DNA of 14,477 nucleotides from Halomonas sp. (lineage in GTDB: Bacteria; Pseudomonadota; Gammaproteobacteria; Pseudomonadales; Halomonadaceae): contig PWIZ01000354.1 in assembly GCA_003560175.1 (NCBI GenBank), positions 1-14,477 on the forward strand. Reading direction: 5' to 3'. The translations under genes were made by a program, and so were the position numbers. The notes under the pieces are model-generated. The model worked only from the letters and a program-made list of their open reading frames with translations, made no database searches and was not told the DNA's origin. Position 1 is the first letter of the stretch; every line of letters starts with the position of its first letter. Below are positions 8,561 through 14,477 of the stretch, in pieces.

Positions 8561-9235
8561 ATGAAACAGAAGCAGACAGTGAGCCGCCGACGTACTGCCG
8601 TGCTGGCCGCCGGCCTGGCCATGGTGCTGGGTCTCACCGCGGTGCCGCTGAGCCTCCAGGCCCAGGAGTTCCAGTCCGTGCAGCGCCAGGCGCTGGATCG
8701 CATCGTGGCCGTGGTCAATCAGAGCGCTATCATGCACAGCGAGCTGGAGGAGCGAGTGACTCAGACCCGCAGCCAGCTTGCCGCCCAGCAGATCGATCTG
8801 CCCCCGGAGCGGGTGCTGAGAGAGCAGCTTCTCGACCAGATGATCCTCGAGGAGATTCAGCTGCAGATGGCTCGGGAGGCCGGGCTCTCCATCGACGACA
8901 CCGAGCTCAACCGTCAGGTGCGGTCCATCGCCGAGAGCAACGACATGAGCCTTGAGCAGTTCGCCGACGCCCTGGAGGCCGACGGCCTGGCACTGGCCAC
9001 CGTTCGCGAGGATATCCGCCGCGAGCTGGTGCTGCGTGAGCTGCAGCAGCGCCAGGTCGGCAGCCGCGTCAACCTCTCCGAGCGGGAGGTAGAACGCTTC
9101 ATGGAACAGGAAGGCGCCAATCGCCAGCAGGCCCAGCAGGCGCTGTTCCAGCGTCGGGCCAACGAGGAGCTGGAGGTCTGGCTGCAGGAGATCCGCTCCC
9201 AGGCCTTCGTCGACAACCGGCTCGACGGCCGCTGA
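8561..9235 (+). CDS. surA: Minimal SurA: N-terminal chaperone domain plus C-terminal helix, no PPIase domains
   Basis: A periplasmic chaperone for outer-membrane proteins, 224 residues against about 430 in E. coli or Pseudomonas. Residues 1-34 are a signal peptide (KQK and RRR, hydrophobic 12-30, likely cleavage after SLQA). Residues 37-180 match the SurA N-domain: LDRIVAVVNQSAIMHSELEER, LREQLLDQMILEEIQLQMA, AGLSIDDTELNRQV, then IRRELVLRELQQRQVGSRVNLSEREVERF in which helices and the V-x-x-S-E-R-E-V link are typical. Directly afterwards, ALFQRRANEELEVWLQEIR (about 194-212) matches the SurA C-terminal helix. Both parvulin domains that normally lie between are absent, with no frameshift or internal stop. 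GAGGAAAG precedes the ATG. The stop shares a base with pdxA (TGATG). In E. coli, an engineered N-Ct construct of this architecture keeps chaperone function. Confidence 0.93.
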   Translation: MKQKQTVSRRRTAVLAAGLAMVLGLTAVPLSLQAQEFQSVQRQALDRIVAVVNQSAIMHSELEERVTQTRSQLAAQQIDLPPERVLREQLLDQMILEEIQLQMAREAGLSIDDTELNRQVRSIAESNDMSLEQFADALEADGLALATVREDIRRELVLRELQQRQVGSRVNLSEREVERFMEQEGANRQQAQQALFQRRANEELEVWLQEIRSQAFVDNRLDGR

Positions 9236-10272
9236 TGTCGGTATCCCCGATCCTGGCGCTGACCACCGGTGAGCCGGCCGGCATCGGCCCGGAGCTCACC
9301 GTCATGCTGGCCGCCGCCCCGCTGGCCGGGGTCCGCACCGTGGCGGTGGGCGACCCCGGGCTGCTGGCCGAGCGTGCCGCTGCCCTGGGACTGGGCCTGG
9401 AGCTGGTCGAGCTCTCGCCCGGCCAGACGGTGCCCGACGCCGCCCCCGGTCGTCTGGCGGTGTGGCCGGTGGCGCTGCGTGCGCCGGCCAGACCTGGCGA
9501 ACTGAACACCGCCAATGCCGACTATGTGCTCGAGACTCTGGACGTGGCGATCGACGCCTGCCGTGCCGGCAACGCCGCGGGCATGGTGACTGCGCCGCTG
9601 CACAAGGGAGTGATCCTCGACGCGGGGCATGCGGGCTTCAGGGGGCATACCGAGTATTTGCGCGACGCCTGTGGCGTGGAGGAGGTGGTGATGATGCTCG
9701 CCACCGATCATGCTCTGCATGCCTCTCGGCCCGGCTGGCAGGGGCCTGCGGCGCTGCGCGTGGCGCTGGCCACCACCCACCTGCCGCTGCGCGAGGTGGC
9801 CGACGCCATTACCGGCGAGCTGCTGGCGCGAGTGCTGCGCATCCTCGATAGCGATCTGAAACGCTGGTATGGCCTGGTCGCGCCGCGCATCGCGGTCTGC
9901 GGGCTTAACCCCCACGCCGGGGAGGGCGGCCATCTGGGGCGCGAGGAGCTCGAGGTGATCGAGCCGGCGCTTGCGGCGCTGCGCGCCGAGGGGCTGAGGC
10001 TTGACGGCCCGCTGCCCGCCGATACCCTGTTCACTCCGCGCCATCTCGACGGCGTCGACGCGGTGCTGGCCATGTATCATGACCAGGGCCTGCCGGTGCT
10101 CAAGTATGCCGGTTTCGGCAGTGCGGCCAATATCACCCTGGGACTGCCCTTTCCGCGCACCTCGGTGGACCATGGCACCGCCCTCGACCTGGCGGGCAGT
10201 GGCCGCGCCGACCCGGGCAGTCTGCGGGTGGCCTTGGCCCTGGCTGCCGAAATGGCTGGGCGCCGAGCATAG
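9235..10272 (+). CDS. pdxA: 4-hydroxythreonine-4-phosphate dehydrogenase (PdxA)
   Basis: A 345-residue NAD-dependent dehydrogenase that oxidises 4-phosphohydroxy-L-threonine in the DXP-dependent pyridoxal phosphate pathway. Family motifs run the whole length: TTGEPAGIGPE (10-20), TAPLHKGVI, GHTEYL, CGLNPHAGEGGHLGREE, GPLPADTLF, MYHDQGLPVLKY and VDHGTALDLAG. The three metal-ligand histidines align as H182 (TTHLPL), H227 (NPHAGE) and H282 (YHDQG), corresponding to E. coli H166, H211 and H266. Compared with E. coli there are about 14 extra residues between MMLAT and LRVALATTH (around 158-173), in frame and without signs of damage. The ATG overlaps the surA stop by one base, so translation is coupled, as in the conserved surA-pdxA pair of other gammaproteobacteria. 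Confidence 0.96.
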   Translation: MSVSPILALTTGEPAGIGPELTVMLAAAPLAGVRTVAVGDPGLLAERAAALGLGLELVELSPGQTVPDAAPGRLAVWPVALRAPARPGELNTANADYVLETLDVAIDACRAGNAAGMVTAPLHKGVILDAGHAGFRGHTEYLRDACGVEEVVMMLATDHALHASRPGWQGPAALRVALATTHLPLREVADAITGELLARVLRILDSDLKRWYGLVAPRIAVCGLNPHAGEGGHLGREELEVIEPALAALRAEGLRLDGPLPADTLFTPRHLDGVDAVLAMYHDQGLPVLKYAGFGSAANITLGLPFPRTSVDHGTALDLAGSGRADPGSLRVALALAAEMAGRRA

Positions 10273-10288
10273 TCAGTTCAGAGGCGCG

Positions 10289-10383
10289 CCGGGGACAGGC
10301 TGAAGAGCAGCTCCCATTCCAGGTAAGGAATCGGTAGCGTACAGCGAACTATCCACAGCGCCTGCTCGTGAGCCTGTCGCCGG
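10289..10383. repeat. 95-base palindromic element between pdxA and rsmA
   Basis: Terminal arms CCGGGGACAGGCT (10289-10301) and AGCCTGTCGCCGG (10371-10383) are inverted repeats with one mismatch in 13. After a three-by-three internal loop, pairing resumes with GAGCAG (10305-10310) and CTGCTC (10362-10367). An inner hairpin ATTCC-AGGTAA-GGAAT spans 10316-10331. ACAGCG is repeated directly at 10341 and 10355. The whole could fold as a long branched stem in DNA or RNA. It begins 17 bases after the pdxA stop and ends 58 before the rsmA start. It could be a MITE/REP-like dispersed repeat, a structured leader of rsmA, or the pdxA transcript end. No target-site duplication is obvious. Confidence 0.6.
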
Positions 10384-10440
10384 AAAAGCTCCGTTTCCAG
10401 GAAAGAACTCAAGATCCTAGCGATAGAAGGACACCCCTGA

Positions 10441-11262
10441 ATGTCATCTCGACCCCCGGCTCACCGGGCTCGCAAACGCTTCGGCCAGAACTTTCTGCGT
10501 GACCGTGGCATCATCTCGCGCATCGTGCGCGCCATCGGGCCGCGCCCCGGCGAGCGCCTGGTGGAGATCGGCCCCGGCCAGGGCGCGCTCACCGAACCGC
10601 TGCTGGAGGCCGCCGAAGGGAGTCTCGAGGTGATCGAGCTCGATCGCGACCTGATCCCCGGGCTGCGGGTGCAGTTCTTCAACTACCCCGGCTTCGTGAT
10701 CCATGAGGGCGATGCCCTCAAGTTCGACTTCCGCGCCCTGCGCGGGGAGGGCGAGCCGCTGCGGGTGGTGGGCAACCTGCCCTACAACATCTCGACTCCT
10801 CTAATCGCCCACCTGCTCCAGGCGGGCGACGCCATCGCCGATATGCACTTCATGTTGCAGAAAGAGGTGGTAGATCGCCTGGCCGCCGCGCCGGGCGGGC
10901 CCGACTGGGGACGACTGTCGGTGATGGCCCAGTACCGCTGCCAGGTGGAGTCGCTGTTCATGGTGCCGCCCGAGGCCTTCGTACCGCAGCCCAAGGTGGA
11001 TTCCGCCATCGTGCGCCTGACGCCTCATGCCGAGCTGCCGCATCCGGCGACCGACGAATCGCTGCTCTTCACCCTGGTGCGCGAGGCCTTCGGTCAGCGC
11101 CGCAAGACGCTGCGCAACAACCTCAAGGGACGCGTTGCGGTGGATGACCTGGAGGCGCTGGGCATCGATCCGGCCCGCCGCCCCCAGACCCTCACGGTGG
11201 AAGAGTTCGTGCGTATCGCCAACCATCTGGCCGCCGTCGGCGCCGAGGAGGTGCCACAATGA
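10441..11262 (+). CDS. rsmA: 16S rRNA dimethyladenosine transferase RsmA (KsgA)
   Basis: A 273-residue SAM-dependent methyltransferase that dimethylates two adjacent adenines (A1518 and A1519, E. coli numbering) in the 3' hairpin of 16S rRNA, a late 30S assembly checkpoint. RKRFGQNFL is at residues 11-19, the SAM loop [10 protein letters not shown] at 42-51, the acidic ELD at 66-68, and the catalytic NLPYNIS at 112-118. [14 protein letters not shown] and [12 protein letters not shown] come from the C-terminal part. AAGGA lies nine bases before the ATG. In E. coli and Pseudomonas this gene follows pdxA closely; here a 168-base gap with a palindromic element intervenes, so it may have its own promoter, though I found no convincing one. 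Its stop overlaps the apaG start by four bases. Loss of this enzyme gives kasugamycin resistance. Confidence 0.97.
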   Translation: MSSRPPAHRARKRFGQNFLRDRGIISRIVRAIGPRPGERLVEIGPGQGALTEPLLEAAEGSLEVIELDRDLIPGLRVQFFNYPGFVIHEGDALKFDFRALRGEGEPLRVVGNLPYNISTPLIAHLLQAGDAIADMHFMLQKEVVDRLAAAPGGPDWGRLSVMAQYRCQVESLFMVPPEAFVPQPKVDSAIVRLTPHAELPHPATDESLLFTLVREAFGQRRKTLRNNLKGRVAVDDLEALGIDPARRPQTLTVEEFVRIANHLAAVGAEEVPQ

Positions 11263-11657
11263 ATCCCATCCTGCCGGAGGCCCTGCAGGGCCAGGTCAAG
11301 GTCGAGGTCGAGCCCGAGTTCCGCGAGGAAGAGTCCGCTCCGACCGAGGGTCGCTTCGTGTTCAGCTATACCATCACGGTGCACAACGCCTCACGCCACA
11401 GCATCCAGCTGATGGCCCGCCACTGGAAGATTACCCAGGGCAGCGGCAAGGTGCAGGAGGTGCGCGGCAAGGGGGTGGTGGGGCAGCAGCCGATGATCGG
11501 GCCGGGGCAGCAGTTCCGCTACACCAGTCGGGCGATCCTCGATGGGCCGGTGGGCGTAATGGAAGGCGATTACACCTGCGTGGACACCGCCAGCCAGCGC
11601 CCCTTCGAGGTGGCCATCGCCCCCTTCCGCCTGGCCGGCCCCAACCAGGTACACTGA
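11259..11657 (+). CDS. apaG: ApaG-domain protein
   Basis: A 132-residue protein made almost entirely of the ApaG domain, a fibronectin-III-like beta-sandwich. The conserved glycine-rich stretch [16 protein letters not shown] (about 61-76) is present, followed by [10 protein letters not shown] and the MEGDY segment. E. coli ApaG is 125 residues. The molecular function is not established; the domain has been proposed to bind phosphate or nucleotide groups, and the gene nearly always sits between rsmA and apaH. Start choice is firm: GAGGAGGT (11245-11252) inside the rsmA end is six bases from the ATG, which overlaps the rsmA stop (ATGA). The strong ribosome site suggests independent reinitiation at a good rate. 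Confidence 0.94.
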   Translation: MNPILPEALQGQVKVEVEPEFREEESAPTEGRFVFSYTITVHNASRHSIQLMARHWKITQGSGKVQEVRGKGVVGQQPMIGPGQQFRYTSRAILDGPVGVMEGDYTCVDTASQRPFEVAIAPFRLAGPNQVH

Positions 11658-11689
11658 ATCCACTGCCTCACGCCATTCAGGGAGCGCCC

Positions 11690-12508
11690 ATGACCACCTA
11701 TGCCATCGGCGACCTCCAGGGCTGTCATGCCGAGTTCGTCGAGCTCCTCGAGACCCTCGACTTCGATCCCCGCCGCGATCGACTGTGGCTGGCCGGTGAC
11801 CTGGTCAACCGCGGCCCCGGGTCGCTTGCCTGCCTGCGCGAGGTGATGGCGCTGGGCGAGGCGGCCCGGGTAGTGCTCGGCAATCACGACCTGCATCTGC
11901 TGGCCGTGGCCCGCGGCGGCGCGGCCCTCAACCGCAAGGACACCCTGGACGCCATCCTCGCCGCACCGGACCGCGAGGCGCTGCTGGACTGGCTGCAGTC
12001 GCGGCCGCTGCTGGTCCGCGACACCCGCGGGCAGGACACCCTGATGACCCACGCCGGCCTGCTGCCCCAGTGGTCGCTGGACCAGGCCGCCGAGCTTGCT
12101 GGCGAGGTCGAGATGGTGCTCGGCAGCGAGCGTGCCGGCACCTTCCTTGAGCGGATGTACGGCAACGCGCCCGCGCTGTGGCGCGATGATCTCGACGGCA
12201 TCGACCGGCTGCGCGGCATCGTCAATGTCTTCACTCGGATGCGCTTCATCGATGCCGCGGGGAGGCTCGACTTCGCCGCCAAGGAGGGGCTCGGCAGCGC
12301 CCCCCCGGGCTTCGCCCCCTGGTTTCAATACCCCCGCGCCGACGATGCCCGGCTGCTGTTCGGCCACTGGGCGGCCCTGCAGGGAGCGACCCCGGCGAGT
12401 CGTGTCAACGCCGAGGCCCTGGATACCGGCTGCGTGTGGGGCGGCACGCTCACCGCGCTGCACCTCGAGAGCGGCGAGCGTGCAAGCGTGCCCAGCCGCC
12501 GGCGCTGA
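11690..12508 (+). CDS. apaH: Symmetrical bis(5'-nucleosyl)-tetraphosphatase (ApaH)
   Basis: A 272-residue metallophosphoesterase that splits Ap4A symmetrically into two ADP in the cytosol; in E. coli it also removes Np4 caps from RNA. The metal-binding blocks appear in order: GDLQGC (7-12), GDLVNRGPGS, GNHDLHLLA, then MTHAG and FGHWAALQG near the end. Length is close to E. coli ApaH (280). The open frame continues upstream into apaG and rsmA, but homology begins at MTTYAIGDLQG, and AGGGAG lies about five bases before this ATG, 32 bases after apaG. The stop codon falls inside the loop of a GC-rich hairpin, listed separately. It is the likely last gene of the rsmA-apaG-apaH unit. Confidence 0.96.
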   Translation: MTTYAIGDLQGCHAEFVELLETLDFDPRRDRLWLAGDLVNRGPGSLACLREVMALGEAARVVLGNHDLHLLAVARGGAALNRKDTLDAILAAPDREALLDWLQSRPLLVRDTRGQDTLMTHAGLLPQWSLDQAAELAGEVEMVLGSERAGTFLERMYGNAPALWRDDLDGIDRLRGIVNVFTRMRFIDAAGRLDFAAKEGLGSAPPGFAPWFQYPRADDARLLFGHWAALQGATPASRVNAEALDTGCVWGGTLTALHLESGERASVPSRRR

Positions 12509-12520
12509 CGCCGGCCGTTC
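12498..12520 (+). terminator. Hairpin enclosing the apaH stop codon
   Basis: GCCGGCG (12498-12504) pairs perfectly with CGCCGGC (12509-12515) around a CTGA loop, and the last three loop bases are the apaH TGA. It is followed by CGTTCCCC, so the T-run is minimal. It could be a weak terminator or an RNA 3'-end stabiliser before glpE. Confidence 0.45.
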
Positions 12521-12555
12521 CCCTGCCACGACAAACCTGACGACGAGAGGCCACC

Positions 12556-12876
12556 ATGAGCTTCCAGCATCTCGATATCCCGACCCTGCAGGCCTGGCTC
12601 GACGAGGGCCGCGAGCTGGCCCTTGTCGATATCCGTGACCCGATGAGCTTCTCCCAGGGCCACATTCCCTCCAGCCGCCGCCTCGACAACGACGGCGTCG
12701 GCGTTTTCCTCGACGAGACCCCGGCCGGCCGGCCGGTGGTGGTGGTCTGCTATCACGGCCACTCCAGCCAGCAGGCCGCCGCCTGGCTGGCCGGCCAGGG
12801 GCTGGCCGAGGTCTACAGCCTCGACGGCGGCTTCACCGAGTGGCAGCTTCGCCACCCCGACCGCGTGGAGGCCTGA
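12556..12876 (+). CDS. glpE: Thiosulfate sulfurtransferase, single-domain rhodanese (GlpE)
   Basis: A 106-residue single rhodanese domain that moves sulfane sulfur from thiosulfate to cyanide or thiol acceptors; E. coli GlpE is soluble and cytosolic, and no signal peptide is seen here. The active-site loop CYHGHSSQ starts at C65, the same position as in E. coli GlpE (CYHGNSSQ). LVDIRDPMSFSQGHIP and LDGGFTEWQ are further conserved segments. The length equals the usual GlpE size. AGAGG sits five bases before the ATG. It lies 47 bases after apaH, beyond the apaH-stop hairpin, and only three bases before cca, so glpE and cca are probably co-transcribed. There is no glycerol-3-phosphate gene nearby, so the historical glp link does not apply here. 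Confidence 0.93.
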   Translation: MSFQHLDIPTLQAWLDEGRELALVDIRDPMSFSQGHIPSSRRLDNDGVGVFLDETPAGRPVVVVCYHGHSSQQAAAWLAGQGLAEVYSLDGGFTEWQLRHPDRVEA

Positions 12877-12879
12877 TCC

Positions 12880-14025
12880 ATGGGCATGAAGCGGGATCCC
12901 GCCGTGGAGGGCCTGGAGGTCTACTGCGTGGGCGGAGCGGTACGCGACGCGCGGCTGGGCTGGCCGGTCTACGATCATGATTGGGTGGTCGTGGGCGCCA
13001 CGCCGGAGGCGATGCGACGCCGCGGCTTCAAGCCCGTGGGGCGTGACTTCCCGGTCTTCCTGCATCCCGAGAGCCATGAGGAGTACGCCCTGGCGCGCAC
13101 CGAGCGCAAGGCCGGCCACGGCTACACTGGCTTCGTGGTGCATGCCAGCCCCGAGGTGACCCTGGAGGAGGACCTCGCGCGCCGGGACCTGACCCTCAAC
13201 GCCATGGCCGAGTCTCCCGAGGGGGAGCTGATCGACCCCTATGGCGGCATGGCCGACCTGGAGGCGCGGGTGCTGCGCCACGTCTCGCCGACCTTCGTCG
13301 AGGATCCGCTGCGGGTGCTGCGCGCCGCGCGCTTCCTGGCCCGCTACGCCGGGCTCGGCTTCACCATCGCCGAGGAGACCCGGGCGCTGATGCGCGAGCT
13401 GGTGACGAGCGGCGAGATCGGCCACCTGGTGGCCGAGCGAGTCTGGACCGAGACCGAGAAGGCGCTCTGCGAGCCCTGGCCTGAGGTCTACTTCCAGACC
13501 CTGGCGGACTGTGGCGCCCTGGGGGTGTTGATGCCGGAGTTGGCCGCCGATTCCGAGGCGCTGGACGAGGCGCTGGGGCGGCTGCACTGCCTGCCGGAGG
13601 AGCTCGACGGCGAGGCGCTGGCGCGCTGGCGCTGGGCGCGACTGGTGGAGCACTTGAATGAGGCCGCGCGCGCGGCCCTGGCCGAGCGGCTGCGACTGCC
13701 CAAGGCCCACGCGGCGCTGGCCCGCCAGGCGGCCCTGACCCGTGCGCTGTGTCGGGAAGCCGAAGCGGGGACGCTCGGCGCCGAGCGGATCCTGGCCTGG
13801 CTGGATGCCATCGACGCCTGGCGACGCAGCGAGCGGGTGGCGCCTCTGCTCAGTCTGGTGAGCCTGGAGGCGCCGGCGCTGGCCGACGATCTGGCGCTGT
13901 CCTGGCGGCTGTCTGCCCAGGTGCTGCCGAAGACGCTGGTAGGGGAGGGCTTCCAGGGCCGCGAACTCGGCGAGGAGCTGGCGCGTCGTCGCCGTGAGGC
14001 CATCGAGGCGGCGCTAGCGCCCTGA
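12880..14025 (+). CDS. cca: tRNA CCA-adding nucleotidyltransferase lacking the HD domain motif
   Basis: A 381-residue class II nucleotidyltransferase that builds or repairs the 3' CCA of tRNAs. The N-terminal catalytic part is intact: CVGGAVRD (16-23), the metal-binding DHDW with D32 and D34, [10 protein letters not shown] (101-110), [12 protein letters not shown] (141-152) and [11 protein letters not shown]. The C-terminus [28 protein letters not shown] also matches E. coli Cca. In between, where E. coli Cca (412 residues) has an HD phosphohydrolase domain with HTL and CHDLGK, this protein has a shorter segment (about 222-290) with no His-Asp motif. It should therefore add CCA but lack the 2',3'-cyclic phosphodiesterase and phosphatase activities. 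The ATG at 12880 is three bases after glpE; an in-frame ATG at 12886 is an alternative start. Confidence 0.93.
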   Translation: MGMKRDPAVEGLEVYCVGGAVRDARLGWPVYDHDWVVVGATPEAMRRRGFKPVGRDFPVFLHPESHEEYALARTERKAGHGYTGFVVHASPEVTLEEDLARRDLTLNAMAESPEGELIDPYGGMADLEARVLRHVSPTFVEDPLRVLRAARFLARYAGLGFTIAEETRALMRELVTSGEIGHLVAERVWTETEKALCEPWPEVYFQTLADCGALGVLMPELAADSEALDEALGRLHCLPEELDGEALARWRWARLVEHLNEAARAALAERLRLPKAHAALARQAALTRALCREAEAGTLGAERILAWLDAIDAWRRSERVAPLLSLVSLEAPALADDLALSWRLSAQVLPKTLVGEGFQGRELGEELARRRREAIEAALAP

Positions 14026-14031
14026 GCCGGA

Positions 14032-14477
14032 TCAGTCGGCCTGGGAGATCAGTCGTCCGGCCCAGGTGAAGTCGATCGCCCACAGGCGTTGGTCATCGGG
14101 TTTGAAGGCGGCCCACAGCGACGCGTAGGTCTCACCGCTCTCGGGGTGGCGGGCCTCGGGCAGCAGCTCGGCCAGGGGCTGGAGCACGAAAGCGTGGTGG
14201 GTGATCTCGTCACGTGGCAGGGCGACGCCGTCGTGTTCCCCCGTGCGCTCACCCACGGTGAGCAGGTCGATATCCAGGGTGCGCGGGCTGAACTTGGGGC
14301 TGTCCTTGCGGCGGCCGTTGGCGAATTCCAGCCGCTTGCACCAGGCCTGTAGTTCGCCCACCGACCAGTCGCTCTCGAAGGCGGCCACCAGGTTGTAGAA
14401 GTTGCGCCCATCCTCGAAGCCCACCGGCTCGCTCTCGAAGACCCGCGAGATCGACAGCTCCCCGAAGGTGTCCGCCA
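14032..14477 (-). CDS. folK: FolK-like 6-hydroxymethyl-7,8-dihydropterin pyrophosphokinase, 5'-truncated by window edge
   Basis: The C-terminal ~148 residues of an HPPK-family protein, which transfers pyrophosphate from ATP to 6-hydroxymethyl-dihydropterin in folate synthesis. The frame is open to the right edge, where residues such as ISRVFESEPVG correspond to the start of mature FolK strands. The key motif FSPRTLDIDLLTVG (catalytic RTLDID with its aspartates) and the following LPRDEITHHAFVLQPLAEL are clear. The GTG at 14424 is internal, not a start. The end (LWAAFKPDDQRLWAIDFTW) is longer and different from E. coli FolK. In Pseudomonas a FolK-like gene also lies next to cca, with folB beyond it, so this may be the second FolK paralog. 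It converges on cca with six bases between the stops. Confidence 0.88.
   Translation of the reverse strand, partial: ADTFGELSISRVFESEPVGFEDGRNFYNLVAAFESDWSVGELQAWCKRLEFANGRRKDSPKFSPRTLDIDLLTVGERTGEHDGVALPRDEITHHAFVLQPLAELLPEARHPESGETYASLWAAFKPDDQRLWAIDFTWAGRLISQAD

Noticed and set aside
8914..10173. 419-codon antisense frame over surA and pdxA
   Set aside because: It covers conserved coding sequence of both genes, and its translation has no family resemblance.
10349..10357. CTATCCACA, one base off the DnaA box TTATCCACA
   Set aside because: It is a single isolated site inside the palindromic element, with no AT-rich region, no box cluster and no replication genes nearby, so an origin is not supported.
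12325..13710. 461-codon antisense frame over apaH, glpE and cca
   Set aside because: It crosses three well-supported genes, has no plausible ribosome site or domain, and shows shadow-frame composition.
14026..14040. GCCG/CGGC inverted repeat at the cca-folK convergence
   Set aside because: The four-pair stem is mostly inside the folK coding end and has no U-tract; it is expected by chance in GC-rich DNA.

Overview
The window is a dense, GC-rich stretch of chromosome from a gammaproteobacterium. The closest fit is the Halomonadaceae (Halomonas and relatives). I infer this from the protein sequences and from gene neighbourhoods shared with Pseudomonas and the enterics: lptD-surA-pdxA-rsmA-apaG-apaH, amgK-murU divergent from lptD, glpE and cca downstream, and a folK-like gene after cca. 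There are no rRNA, tRNA, CRISPR, phage or transposase genes. Nearly all the sequence is coding; the longest gene-free stretch is 217 bases.

Positions 1-2767 (+ strand) hold the 3' part of purD (purine synthesis), a hotdog-fold thioesterase, prkB (a phosphoribulokinase-like protein translationally coupled to the thioesterase) and a HIT-family nucleotide hydrolase, closed by a strong hairpin. coq7 (ubiquinone synthesis) follows with its own putative promoter and converges on an OsmC/YhfA-family gene. Positions 4243-5927 (- strand) encode AmgK and MurU, the kinase/uridylyltransferase pair that recycles cell-wall N-acetylmuramate.

From 6088 on the + strand comes the lptD-surA-pdxA run (LPS insertion, outer-membrane protein chaperone, pyridoxal phosphate synthesis). 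It is followed by rsmA-apaG-apaH (16S rRNA dimethylation, ApaG, Ap4A hydrolysis/decapping), then glpE (rhodanese) and cca (tRNA CCA addition). A folK-like gene on the - strand runs off the right edge.

The chromosome is largely housekeeping, but several things stand out. SurA is only 224 residues: the N-terminal chaperone domain runs straight into the C-terminal helix with both parvulin domains absent, although its client LptD is full-length and keeps all four disulfide cysteines. The CCA enzyme has lost the HD phosphohydrolase motif. A 95-base element with 13-base imperfect terminal inverted repeats and internal pairing sits between pdxA and rsmA, where related genomes are tightly packed. Two adjacent hairpins with the same AGGGA loop, resembling CsrA/RsmA sites, lie upstream of the OsmC gene. 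The amgK/lptD divergent promoter region has a nearly symmetric -10 box readable on both strands.
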